Source: Variovorax sp. dw_308 (GTDB lineage Bacteria; Pseudomonadota; Gammaproteobacteria; Burkholderiales; Burkholderiaceae_C). Taken from it: a stretch of DNA of 64,000 nucleotides. The DNA lies in the NCBI RefSeq assembly GCF_019207085.1, contig NZ_JAATOM010000024.1:1-64000 (forward strand), in the 5' to 3' direction. Each line of letters starts with the position of its first letter. Position 1 is the first letter of the stretch. Below the pieces are notes generated by a model. That model had not been told where the DNA came from and made no database searches. It saw nothing but the letters and a program-made list of their open reading frames with translations. The position numbers and the translations under genes are program-made. Positions 1-7,541 of this stretch are shown here, one piece after another.

Positions 1-36
1 GCGGCCGCGCCGGAGATCGAACCCGCGCCGGCCTGA
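1..36 (+). CDS. possible 3' end of an upstream gene
   Basis: Frame 1 reads AAAPEIEPAPA and then TGA. The Ala/Pro/Glu-rich tail would suit the C-terminus of a gene that starts before the window. Eleven codons are too few to identify a family, and the reading may be chance in GC-rich DNA. Confidence 0.2.
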   Translation, partial: AAAPEIEPAPA

Positions 37-64
37 ACCCGCGGCAACGCGCCAGGGGCGTTGT

Positions 65-70
65 TACGAT
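65..70 (+). promoter_or_regulatory. -10-like TACGAT, possibly leaderless start
   Basis: TACGAT ends six bases before the ATG at 77, so a transcript from it would start at about the start codon. No Shine-Dalgarno sequence is visible before this ATG. No convincing -35 was seen. Confidence 0.3.
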
Positions 71-76
71 CGGCGC

Positions 77-775
77 ATGCCCCGATTCCCCTTTGACGCC
101 GTGCTGTTCGACTGCGACGGCGTGCTGGTCGACTCCGAACCCATCACCAACACCGTGCTGCGCGACATGCTCGAGGAACTCGGCTGGGCGCTGACACTGG
201 AGGAATGCATGCGGACCTTCGTCGGCAAGGCGGTGAAGGACGAAGCCGCGCTCATCCAGCAGAAGACCGGCGTGGCCATCACGCCCGAATGGCTCAAGGG
301 CTTCCAGGCGCGACGCAACGAGGCGCTCGACCGCGACCTGCTTGAAGTACCCGGCGCGCCCGAGGCGGTGCGCTCGCTACATGCCACGCTGCAGGGCCGC
401 ATCGCCTGCGCCTCGGGCGCCGACCTCGGCAAGGTGCGATTGCAACTGCAGAAGGTCGGCCTGCTGGATGCATTCGAGGGCCGCATATTCAGCGGCCACG
501 ACACGCCGCGCAGCAAGCCGTTTCCCGACGTCTATCTTGCGGCGGCTACATCGCTGGGCGTCGACCCGACGCGCTGCGCGGTGATCGAAGACACCGTGAC
601 GGGCGCCGCCGCAGGTGTCGCCGCGGGCGCCACGGTGTTCGGCTACAGCCCCGGCGGCCTGAGCCACAGCAGCGCCGACGCGCTGCGCGCCACCGGTGCG
701 AGCCAAGTGTTCGTCGACATGGCGCAATTGCCTGCATTGCTGGCGAACTGGCGCCCCGCATCGCAGCCCCGCTGA
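77..775 (+). CDS. HAD-superfamily hydrolase, phosphatase/phosphomutase type
   Basis: A 232-aa soluble protein of HAD subfamily IA, the group that holds phosphoglycolate phosphatase and beta-phosphoglucomutase. Motif I is FDCDGVLVDSE (about residues 11-21), with both catalytic Asp and a VDSEP cap junction. The helical cap follows (about 20-95). Motif II is the Ser of CASGA, motif III lies near the Lys of RSKPFPD, and motif IV is VIEDTVTGAAAG. The length is normal for the family. Substrate specificity cannot be read from the sequence; a sugar phosphate or phosphoglycolate is most likely. It stands alone ahead of the ECF-type promoter at 796 and need not belong to the lipid operon that follows. 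Confidence 0.85.
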   Translation: MPRFPFDAVLFDCDGVLVDSEPITNTVLRDMLEELGWALTLEECMRTFVGKAVKDEAALIQQKTGVAITPEWLKGFQARRNEALDRDLLEVPGAPEAVRSLHATLQGRIACASGADLGKVRLQLQKVGLLDAFEGRIFSGHDTPRSKPFPDVYLAAATSLGVDPTRCAVIEDTVTGAAAGVAAGATVFGYSPGGLSHSSADALRATGASQVFVDMAQLPALLANWRPASQPR

Positions 776-795
776 ACCGGTCGGCGCCGCGGCGC

Positions 796-825
796 TGATC
801 CAATCGGAGCGGCCCTGCGTATATG
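796..825 (+). promoter_or_regulatory. ECF-type promoter for the first CFA-like operon
   Basis: TGATCC (796-801), an 18-nt spacer, then TATATG (820-825). This is the same layout as the two sites found between the ECF sigma gene and the FAD oxidoreductase gene. Known RpoE/ChrR-group (ECF11) promoters have a TGATCC-type -35 and a TA-rich -10. Transcription would begin near 832, which rules out an ATG at 823 as the start of the next gene and supports the start at 880. Confidence 0.6.
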
Positions 826-879
826 CATCAGATGTCCGGCCGGCGCACGAACGCGTGTGTCACGGACATGGAGATGCAC

Positions 880-1923
880 ATGCCGCAAAACGTCGCCGTC
901 GCGATTCATTGGGTTGAGCAGGGGCTGGTTCCCGACCGCGTCGTCCGGCTGGGCATCCAGCGATTGCTGAAGGCGCGACTCGCCGAGTTGCACAGCGGCG
1001 ACGCAGAGGCCACCGCGTCGCTGACGCGCGAGTTCATCAATGCGATGCGCACGGCAGAGGTCGCGCCATTGCCGGACAAGGCGAACGAGCAGCACTACGA
1101 GCTTCCCGCTGCCTTCTTCTGCGCGGTGCTGGGTCAACGTCGCAAGTACAGCAGCTGCCATTGGCCCGAGGGCGTCGACACTTTGGCGCAAGCCGAGGTC
1201 GCGGCCCTCGAAGCCACCTGCGAGCGCGCCGGCCTGGCCGACGGCCAGCAGGTGCTGGAACTGGGTTGCGGCTGGGGCTCGCTGACCTTGTGGATGGCCG
1301 AGCGCTACCCGCGCAGCCGGATCACCGCGCTGTCGAATTCGCAGGCCCAGCGCGCGTACATCGAGGCACAGCTGGCTGAGCGTGGCCTGGCCAACGTGAA
1401 CGTGGTCACGCGCGATTTCAACGTCTTCGACACCCCGGAGCGATTCGACCGGATCGTTTCGGTCGAGATGTTCGAGCACCTGCGCAACTGGCCGCGGGCA
1501 TTCGCCAACGTGGCCCGGTGGCTGTTGCCGGAGGGGCGCTTCTTCATGCACGTCTTCGCATATCGGGAGGCGCCCTATGCCTTCGTCGAGCAGGACGCGA
1601 GCGACTGGATGAGCAAGTATTTCTTCTCCGGCGGCATGATGCCGAGCGACGACCTCGCCCTGTATTTCCAGGATGATTTGCGCCTGTTGCAACGGTGGCG
1701 CTGGAGCGGCACGCACTACCAGCGCACGGCCGAGGCCTGGCTGCACAACATGGACGAGCGCCGCGGCGAATTGCGGCCGCTGTTCGACCACGTCTATGGC
1801 GACGACGCCGATGTGTGGTGGACGCGCTGGCGCTTGTTCTTCATGTCGGTGGCCGAACTGTTCGGCTACGACGGCGGGCAGCAGTGGTGGGTCGGCCACT
1901 ACCTGTTCGAGAAACGCGCATGA
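880..1923 (+). CDS. CFA-synthase-like SAM methyltransferase (first copy)
   Basis: A 347-aa class I SAM-dependent methyltransferase of the cyclopropane-fatty-acyl-phospholipid synthase family. The SAM-binding motif LELGCGWGSL begins near residue 126, followed by a Rossmann-like core with FDRIVSVEMFEHL. The C-terminal part WMSKYFFSGGMMPSDD matches the usual phospholipid-facing region. It lacks the long N-terminal domain of classical CFA synthase and is clearly different from the second copy at 8542. I chose the ATG at 880 because GGAG lies at 870-873 with good spacing; ATGs at 868 and 874 are alternatives. It begins an operon with DUF2878, DUF1295 and DUF6134 genes joined by short overlaps. A role in methylating unsaturated acyl chains, perhaps toward furan or methylated fatty acids, is inference from the ECF/ChrR context. 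Confidence 0.82.
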   Translation: MPQNVAVAIHWVEQGLVPDRVVRLGIQRLLKARLAELHSGDAEATASLTREFINAMRTAEVAPLPDKANEQHYELPAAFFCAVLGQRRKYSSCHWPEGVDTLAQAEVAALEATCERAGLADGQQVLELGCGWGSLTLWMAERYPRSRITALSNSQAQRAYIEAQLAERGLANVNVVTRDFNVFDTPERFDRIVSVEMFEHLRNWPRAFANVARWLLPEGRFFMHVFAYREAPYAFVEQDASDWMSKYFFSGGMMPSDDLALYFQDDLRLLQRWRWSGTHYQRTAEAWLHNMDERRGELRPLFDHVYGDDADVWWTRWRLFFMSVAELFGYDGGQQWWVGHYLFEKRA

Positions 1924-2474
1924 CGGGCCGCCCCACGCGCCCCATGCAGGTCGCGAACCTGGTGGTGTTCCAGCTGGCATGGTTCGCTGCCGTGCTGGGC
2001 GCGGCGCACGGGTTTCCGCTGCCGGGAACCGCCGGCGTCGTGGCGGCGATCGGCTGGCACCTCGGCATGTCCGCGCGGCCTGCAGCTGAAGCGAAGCTGG
2101 TGGGCCTCGCATGCCTGATCGGCTTCGCGTTCGAGTCCTTCACTGCGATGCGAGGCGTGGTCGCCTATCCGTCGGGCCAGCCGGATCCGCGCCTCGCGCC
2201 GTACTGGATGGTTGCGCTGTGGGGGCTGCTGGCCATCGCGCTGAACGTGACGATGCGCTGGCTCCGGCCGCGCCTCTGGCTGGCCGCGGTGCTGGGTGCG
2301 GTGGTGGGTCCTGCCTCGTTCGCGTCTGGCGTGAAGCTGGGCGGCGCGCGCTTCGTCGATGCGCCTTCCGCGCTGGCCGGACTGGCGTGTGCCTGGGCCG
2401 TCGCGTTGCCGCTGCTCGTCTGGCTGTCGATGCGTTTCGACGGCGTGGCCGTGCCGGAGCCAGCCCATGCTTGA
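1920..2474 (+). CDS. DUF2878 membrane protein
   Basis: A 184-aa protein with about five hydrophobic segments and short loops, so very likely an inner-membrane protein. The start overlaps the stop of the methyltransferase gene in an ATGA arrangement, a sign of translational coupling. It matches my recollection of DUF2878, a family found next to CFA-synthase-like and DUF1295 genes in RpoE/ChrR clusters of many proteobacteria. No catalytic motif is evident and its biochemical role is unknown. Confidence 0.7.
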   Translation: MTGRPTRPMQVANLVVFQLAWFAAVLGAAHGFPLPGTAGVVAAIGWHLGMSARPAAEAKLVGLACLIGFAFESFTAMRGVVAYPSGQPDPRLAPYWMVALWGLLAIALNVTMRWLRPRLWLAAVLGAVVGPASFASGVKLGGARFVDAPSALAGLACAWAVALPLLVWLSMRFDGVAVPEPAHA

Positions 2475-3270
2475 ACACTCGACGACGATCGGCGTGTCGC
2501 TCGCGGGCCTTGCCTTGACGCTCGTGCTGGCCTGCCTGACATGGCTGGCGAGTCTGGTGCGCCACGACGTGAGCCTGGTGGACCGGACCTGGTCCCTCTA
2601 TATCGCCGGCGCCGGACTCCTGTACTTCGCGCTGCTTGCCGCGCCCGGCGCGCGCGGCCTGTGCATGGTCGTGCTGGCCGTGGCCTGGGCGCTGCGCCTC
2701 AGTCTCTTCATCAGCTGGCGCAACTGGGGCCATGGCGAGGATCGTCGATACCGGGAGATCCGCGCGCGCAACGAGCCCCACTTCGCGCTGAAAAGCCTCT
2801 ACCTCGTCTTCCTGTTGCAGGGCGTGCTGGCATGGATGGTCTCTGCGCCCTTCCTGGCGGGCATGGCGGCAGGCGGGCCGATGAACGGGCTCGATGCCGC
2901 GGGGTTGGCGCTGGCTGCTTTCGGCATCGTCTTCGAGGCTGTCGGGGACTTCCAGATGTCGCGATTCCGGGCCGACCCCGCGAACCGGGGCAAGGTGATG
3001 GACCAGGGCCTGTGGCGCTTCACCCGGCATCCGAACTACTTCGGCGAGGCCTGCGTCTGGTGGGGCTTCTGGCTCGTGGCCATGGCCGGTGCGGGCTGGG
3101 CCGGTGCCTGGAGCGCGGTCTCGCCAGTGCTCATGACCGTATTGCTGCTGCAGGTCTCCGGCGTGCGCCTGCTCGAGAAGGACATTGCCGAACGCCGCCC
3201 CGGCTACCGCGAATACGTGCTGCGCACCAACGCCTTCATTCCGGGCCGACCGCACAGGGCGTCGCCGTGA
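2467..3270 (+). CDS. DUF1295 membrane protein, steroid 5-alpha-reductase-like
   Basis: A 267-aa polytopic membrane protein. The C-terminal half has the conserved WRFTRHPNYFGE segment (about residues 185-196) and a late YREYVLRTNAFIPG motif, both typical of DUF1295 and the wider steroid 5-alpha-reductase/isoprenylcysteine methyltransferase fold, which binds NADPH or SAM near the membrane face. The start overlaps the upstream stop by 8 bp. In this operon it may reduce or modify a lipid double bond produced or used by the methyltransferase; that is inference. Confidence 0.82.
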   Translation: MLEHSTTIGVSLAGLALTLVLACLTWLASLVRHDVSLVDRTWSLYIAGAGLLYFALLAAPGARGLCMVVLAVAWALRLSLFISWRNWGHGEDRRYREIRARNEPHFALKSLYLVFLLQGVLAWMVSAPFLAGMAAGGPMNGLDAAGLALAAFGIVFEAVGDFQMSRFRADPANRGKVMDQGLWRFTRHPNYFGEACVWWGFWLVAMAGAGWAGAWSAVSPVLMTVLLLQVSGVRLLEKDIAERRPGYREYVLRTNAFIPGRPHRASP

Positions 3271-3914
3271 GGGCGTCGACCCGGACCCGAGCACGCGCGT
3301 GGGTCCTGGCCGCGGCAGCTTCGGCTTCGGCTTCCGCAGCCACGGGCGGCGAATGGCGATTCCGCGTCCTGCTCGACAACGCGGAGATCGGCGAGCACCG
3401 GTTCAGCGTCGCGGCATCGGGCGACGACGAACGCAAGGTGACGAGCGAGGCGAACTTCGTGGTCCGCTTCCTGGGCATCGTGGCCTACCGCTACAGCCAC
3501 AAGGCGACCGAGCGATGGCGCGGTAACTGCCTGGTGGAACTGCAGTCCACGACCGACGACGATGGCAAGTCGACGCGCGTGCATGCCGAAGCCCGCGACG
3601 AAGCAAGCCCGGCTTCCCTCGGTGCGTCGGTGCAGCCGCTGCCAGGTTGCGTGATGAGCTTCGCCTACTGGAACCCCTCGATGCGGAACCAGACGCAGCT
3701 GTTCAATGCACAGACCGGCCGGACCGAGGCGGTGCAGGTGAGCCGGGACGGCAGCGGCACCGTCGACGTCCGCGGCCAGCCGACCACCGCGACGCGCTGG
3801 CGCATCACCGGGCCGGCGAGGCCGGTCGACGTGTGGTACTCGGCAGGCGGTGAATGGATCGGGCTGGACTCGACGGTCGCCGGGGGTCGCAAGCTGAGCT
3901 ATCGACTGAAGTGA
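3267..3914 (+). CDS. DUF6134-like secreted or membrane-anchored protein
   Basis: A 215-aa protein starting at a GTG that overlaps the stop of the DUF1295 gene. Residues 1-25 are Arg/Thr- then Ala/Ser-rich and could be a signal peptide ending near ASAATGG. The rest is predicted beta-rich: GEWRFRVLLDNAEIGEHRF, then FLGIVAYRYSHKATERW and a C-terminal WYSAGGEWIGLDS. This fits the DUF6134 family as I remember it, which accompanies DUF1295/DUF2878/CFA genes. An outer-envelope lipid-binding or sensing role is possible but unproven. Last gene of the operon. Confidence 0.6.
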   Translation: MRASTRTRARAWVLAAAASASASAATGGEWRFRVLLDNAEIGEHRFSVAASGDDERKVTSEANFVVRFLGIVAYRYSHKATERWRGNCLVELQSTTDDDGKSTRVHAEARDEASPASLGASVQPLPGCVMSFAYWNPSMRNQTQLFNAQTGRTEAVQVSRDGSGTVDVRGQPTTATRWRITGPARPVDVWYSAGGEWIGLDSTVAGGRKLSYRLK

Positions 3915-3993
3915 AACAAGTCCGACGCTTGCAATCTTTTCTGCCGGCTGAGTTTGTCGGCGGTGCGCTGGATCACGCCGACGGCGTACTCTG

Positions 3994-4190
3994 CTCCGCG
4001 AATGCCCCCCGCCGTCAGCCTGCGGCTGCCGGCCCCTCCTCTATTTCGCTGCGCAGAGCACACCATCGACGTGATCCGGAGGCGCGGCGGTTGATCGGCC
4101 GGCACGACGCGACGTGTCCTGGGTCGAGGGCATCGGGTGTTCCCCGCAGCGAAATAAAGGAGGAGCCGAAGGCGGGGGACATTCGCGGAG
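3994..4190. repeat. nested inverted repeat, MITE-like intergenic element
   Basis: Two pairs of arms are nested. The outer arms, 3994-4013 and 4171-4190, are inverted copies matching at 19 of 20 positions. The inner arms, 4031-4053 and 4145-4167, match at 21 of 23; their shared core is TATTTCGCTGCG. A loop of about 90 bp lies between. The whole element fills the 380-bp gap between the DUF6134 and DUF2177 genes and codes for nothing convincing. The symmetry suggests a small non-autonomous mobile element or a large palindromic repeat. Confidence 0.7.
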
Positions 4191-4294
4191 GGGAATACCC
4201 GGTGTCCTCGGCCCGCGCCCCTGCTCGAGGTTCAGGTGCGTACCGCAATTGAAAGACTGAAGTGCCCCACGCAACAACCACAGCGAGCCCATCC

Positions 4295-4717
4295 ATGTCC
4301 CTCCGACAAAGCGTCATCGCCTACTTCGCCACCGCGGTGGTCTTCCTCTCGCTCGACGCCCTGTGGCTGGTCACGATGGCCGACCGTCTCTACCGACCTG
4401 CGCTGGGAGACCTGATGCTTCAGCAGTTCGCCATCGGCCCTGCGCTGGCCTTCTATGCCATCTACTTCACCGGCATCGTCGTGTTCGCCATCGCGCCGGC
4501 TCTGCAGGCCGGGCGCGGGCGCTTGGCCTTTGGCCTGGGGGCGCTGCTGGGGCTCGTCGCCTACGCCACCTACGACCTCACCAACCAGGCCACGCTGAAA
4601 GACTGGCCCTTGCAGGTGACGCTGGCCGACCTGGTCTGGGGCACCTTCGTCACGGCAGTCTCCGCCACCGCCGCCTTCGCCATCACGCGCAGGCTCGCAC
4701 GCGATCGACCCGGGTAG
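4295..4717 (+). CDS. DUF2177 membrane protein
   Basis: A 140-aa membrane protein with four hydrophobic segments. Conserved-looking features are FLSLDALWL in the first segment, Y-R-P-A-L-G-D after it, and the YATYDLTNQATLKDWP loop before the last segment, which together are characteristic of DUF2177. The family is often found with ECF sigma, ChrR and CFA-like genes. The ATG at 4295 places the first transmembrane segment at the N-terminus; a GTG at 4262 would add 11 residues. Its own promoter was not recognised. Function unknown; probably part of the same lipid regulon. Confidence 0.7.
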   Translation: MSLRQSVIAYFATAVVFLSLDALWLVTMADRLYRPALGDLMLQQFAIGPALAFYAIYFTGIVVFAIAPALQAGRGRLAFGLGALLGLVAYATYDLTNQATLKDWPLQVTLADLVWGTFVTAVSATAAFAITRRLARDRPG

Positions 4718-4738
4718 GAGGCGTCGTCGGCGAGGCGC

Positions 4739-5407
4739 CTACATGCCCACCATCGCGCCCAGCACCCGCGCGACCGCGCCATCGAACAACACCTTGCCCT
4801 GGACCGAGGCCAGGCAGATGCATTCGCCCGCGGCCTCCACCGTCGGCTGATGCCGGATGCTGCCGTCGGTCTCGTCGAAATCGCCAGGACCGAACAGGGC
4901 GCGGCCGTCGTGGAACTGGCCGTAGAGCACCTGCGTCAGCTCGGATTCGCTGTGTGTGTGCTGGGGCAGCATCTTGCCCGCGCCGATGCGCAGCAGGAAC
5001 ACGTTGGCCGCCTTGTCCCAGGGCAGCGTCACGCGGCTCCAGTGCATCCCCGGTCCGAGCCAGCGCCAGCGCGTGGCCACGCATCCGCGCATCGCGCGCG
5101 GCCAGGACATGCCCTCGGGCGCTGCCGGCAGGACGCCTGCTTCGGCAGGCGTGCGCGGCGCGGATGGTGAAAGAGCAGGTGAAGGCGCATCGATCGCGGC
5201 GAGGGTTCGCGCCAGCGCCTCTGCCTGCAACACTTCCGGCGACAGCGCTTCGAGCAGGGACCCGCCGGCCGCCTCGAAAAGGCGCATGCGCTCGCGGCAA
5301 TGCGCGCAGCCCTCGACATGGGTGGCCACGAGCAATGAATGCCCGTTCAGGAGGCTGCCGGCCGCATGCGCCAGCAGGAGTTCGTCGTCGGGATGGTGGA
5401 GGATCAT
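4739..5407 (-). CDS. chrR: ChrR-type anti-sigma factor (zinc anti-sigma plus cupin)
   Basis: A 222-aa protein with two parts. The N-terminal zinc-binding anti-sigma domain carries HVEGCAHCRE, an H-x3-C-x2-C motif around residues 30-37, plus upstream His residues. The C-terminal cupin domain contains QHTHSESELTQVLYGQF, with several potential metal-ligand His/Glu residues. In Rhodobacter, ChrR holds its ECF sigma factor inactive until singlet oxygen or organic peroxide releases it. The start overlaps the sigma gene stop by 4 bp (ATGA), so the two are translationally coupled and should be made in equal amounts. Domain order and length are normal for the family. Confidence 0.88.
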   Translation of the reverse strand: MILHHPDDELLLAHAAGSLLNGHSLLVATHVEGCAHCRERMRLFEAAGGSLLEALSPEVLQAEALARTLAAIDAPSPALSPSAPRTPAEAGVLPAAPEGMSWPRAMRGCVATRWRWLGPGMHWSRVTLPWDKAANVFLLRIGAGKMLPQHTHSESELTQVLYGQFHDGRALFGPGDFDETDGSIRHQPTVEAAGECICLASVQGKVLFDGAVARVLGAMVGM

Positions 5408-5964
5408 GATTCGGGTGCGTCGAGCAAACGGCGCAGGTGATTCACGGCAAGGCGCACGCGCGACTTGACGGTGCCGAGCGGAATGCCCAGCTCGCGCGCG
5501 ATCTGCGCATGGGGCCGGTCTTCGAAGAAGGACAGTCGCAGCACCTGGGCCTGCTCGTCGGACAACTGCTGCAGGGCATCGCGCACGCCGACTTCGCGTT
5601 GCCGCGTGTTCATCTGCTCGTCGGGCGACGGTGCATCGCTGGCCACGGCGTCGCAGTCCAGGTCCTCGACGCCGACCGGCGCCCGGCCCTGATGCCGCAG
5701 ATGATCGACGCGCAGGTTGCGCGCGATGGTGAAGATCCAGGTGGAGACGCTGGCCCGGTCCGCGTCGAACATCGCCGCCTTGCGCCAGACGCTCACCATC
5801 GCTTCCTGGGTCAGTTCCTCGGCAAGCCCTTCGGCGGTGCCCGAGCGCATGAGGTACGCCTTCACGCGGGGCGCGAAGTGCTTGAACAGGGCGGCAAAGG
5901 CCTCGCGGTCGCCGGCCAGCGCCACCGCCCTGGCCAGGGCGTTCAATTCCTCGATGGTTGGCAT
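5404..5964 (-). CDS. ECF sigma factor, RpoE/ChrR-associated (ECF11-like)
   Basis: A 186-aa extracytoplasmic-function sigma factor. Sigma region 2 spans about residues 20-95 (AYLMRSG, EELTQEAMVSVWRKA, STWIFTIARNLRVDHLR) and region 4 about 125-180 (LSFFEDRPHAQIARELGIPLGTVKSR). A methionine at 6057 is in frame, but it would sit on the predicted transcription start of the promoter at 6064-6091. I therefore prefer the ATG at 5964, where homology begins; a start at 6057 would be leaderless. It lies upstream of and overlapping its ChrR partner, and probably activates its own operon, the FAD operon and the operon at 880. Confidence 0.88.
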   Translation of the reverse strand: MPTIEELNALARAVALAGDREAFAALFKHFAPRVKAYLMRSGTAEGLAEELTQEAMVSVWRKAAMFDADRASVSTWIFTIARNLRVDHLRHQGRAPVGVEDLDCDAVASDAPSPDEQMNTRQREVGVRDALQQLSDEQAQVLRLSFFEDRPHAQIARELGIPLGTVKSRVRLAVNHLRRLLDAPES

Positions 5965-6063
5965 CGGTCCGCGGCCCTGCTGGAGTGTCACGACAGACAG
6001 GCAGGGCGAGCGCGACCGGATCGCGGTCACTGCCGATGGCGGTCGGACGGTGTTCATGCTGCT

Positions 6064-6091
6064 CTTACGCAGAGTCGGCCGGATTAGATCA
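6064..6091 (-). promoter_or_regulatory. ECF-type promoter for the sigma/ChrR operon
   Basis: Read on the minus strand: TGATCT (6091-6086), an 18-nt spacer, then TAAG (6067-6064). Spacing and motif agree with the two plus-strand sites, and the position directly ahead of the sigma gene implies positive autoregulation. Confidence 0.6.
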
Positions 6092-6102
6092 CAGCGAATT
6101 TG

Positions 6103-6132
6103 TGATCCGACCGGCCATCGGCCGCGTACAAG
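6103..6132 (+). promoter_or_regulatory. ECF-type promoter for the FAD/DUF1365/CFA operon
   Basis: TGATCC (6103-6108), an 18-nt spacer, then TACAAG (6127-6132). It lies back-to-back with the sigma operon promoter; the two -35 elements are 11 bp apart, so both could respond together. Transcription would start near 6139, about 30 nt before the ATG at 6171. Confidence 0.65.
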
Positions 6133-6170
6133 CACCAAGCCTTGCAACCCGCAGACCCGAGGATGACGCC

Positions 6171-7541
6171 ATGACCCACGCCGCCGCGCCCCTTCGGCCG
6201 CCTCAGCCGCCCCATGCCGACGACAGGGTGCTGGACGTGGCCGTGATCGGGAGCGGCATCTCGGGCCTGTCGGCAGCCTGGTTGCTGGCACAGCGACACC
6301 GCGTGACGGTGTTCGAGGCGGACGGCCGTGCCGGCGGCCACAGCAACACGGTCGACGCGCCCGCGGCGGGCGGCGCGGTGCCGGTCGACACGGGATTCAT
6401 CGTCTACAACGAGGCGGCCTACCCGAACCTCACGGCCTTGTTCGCGCATCTGGGCGTGCAGACCCAGCCGTCGGAGATGTCGTTCGCCGTCAGCATCGAC
6501 GACGGCGCACTCGAATACGCCGGCACCAGCCTGGGCACGCTGTTCGCGCAGCGCGGCAATCTCGTCAGCCTGCGTTTCTGGTCGATGCTGCGCGACCTGG
6601 TCCGCTTCTACCGCCAGGCGCCGGCGGACGCCGCCGCCGTCGGCCTGATGCCGCTCGACGACTACCTCCGGCTGCGTGGCTACGGCCGCGCCTTCCGCGA
6701 AGACCACCTCTATCCGATGGCCGCCGCGATCTGGTCGACCCCGGCGGCACGCATCGGCGAATACCCGACCGAGGCCTTCGTGCGTTTCTGCGAGAACCAC
6801 CGGCTTCTGAGCCTCGGCGAGCGACCGGCCTGGCGCACCGTCAGCGGCGGCAGCCGCCGCTATGTCGAACGCCTGGGCCAGGTGCTGGGCGAGCGCCTGC
6901 GGCTCGACAGCGCTGTCGTGGATGTGCAGCGCCGAGCGGATGGCATCGATGTGCGCACCGACGTCAACCGCGCGGCCCAGAGATTCGACCACGTCGTGAT
7001 CGCGACCCACGCCGACCAGGCCCTGCGGCTGCTGGGCGATGCCAGTGCCGAGGAGTCGCGCGTGCTGGGCGCCTTCGGCTACAGCCGCAACCGCGCGCTG
7101 CTGCACAGCGACCCCTCGGTGATGCCGCAGCGCCGTGCCGTCTGGTCCAGCTGGAACTACGCAGCCGACCGCGCGAGGCCGGAGGCACTGAGCGTGACCT
7201 ACTGGATGAACCGGCTGCAGGGCATCCGCGAGGACCTGCCGCTGTTCCTCACGCTCAATCCCCTGCACGAGCCGGCAAGCGCGCATGTCATTCACTCGGA
7301 AATCTACGAGCACCCGGTGTTCGATGCCGCGGCGGTGCGCGCACAAGGCCAGCTGCGGTCGCTGCAGGGGCAGCAGCGGACATGGTTCTGCGGCGCCTAC
7401 TTCGGCGCGGGCTTCCATGAGGACGGGCTGCAGGCCGGGCTTGCCGTTGCGGAAGCGCTGGGCGGCGTGCGCCGGCCCTGGACCGTGGCGAACGAATCCG
7501 GCCGCATCCGATTGGGCATCCGATCCGTATCGACTACATGA
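6171..7541 (+). CDS. NAD/FAD-binding amine-oxidase-like oxidoreductase
   Basis: A 456-aa flavoprotein. The dinucleotide-binding motif VIGSGISGLSAAWLL is at about residues 25-39 and FEADGRAGGHSNTV follows the second beta strand. The C-terminal FAD-contact segment WFCGAYFGAGFHEDGLQAGL is conserved in this group of predicted oxidoreductases (COG2907 type). GAGG precedes the ATG at good spacing. First gene of the operon with DUF1365 and CFA-like genes, directly behind an ECF promoter. In ChrR-regulated clusters such a flavoprotein may desaturate or oxidise phospholipid acyl chains; that assignment is inference from context. Confidence 0.85.
   Translation: MTHAAAPLRPPQPPHADDRVLDVAVIGSGISGLSAAWLLAQRHRVTVFEADGRAGGHSNTVDAPAAGGAVPVDTGFIVYNEAAYPNLTALFAHLGVQTQPSEMSFAVSIDDGALEYAGTSLGTLFAQRGNLVSLRFWSMLRDLVRFYRQAPADAAAVGLMPLDDYLRLRGYGRAFREDHLYPMAAAIWSTPAARIGEYPTEAFVRFCENHRLLSLGERPAWRTVSGGSRRYVERLGQVLGERLRLDSAVVDVQRRADGIDVRTDVNRAAQRFDHVVIATHADQALRLLGDASAEESRVLGAFGYSRNRALLHSDPSVMPQRRAVWSSWNYAADRARPEALSVTYWMNRLQGIREDLPLFLTLNPLHEPASAHVIHSEIYEHPVFDAAAVRAQGQLRSLQGQQRTWFCGAYFGAGFHEDGLQAGLAVAEALGGVRRPWTVANESGRIRLGIRSVSTT

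Noticed and set aside
4072-4100. A further ECF promoter for the DUF2177 gene (TGATCC at 4072)
   Set aside because: No TA-rich -10 stands 16-19 nt downstream, and the site is within the repeat loop, more than 190 bp from the gene.
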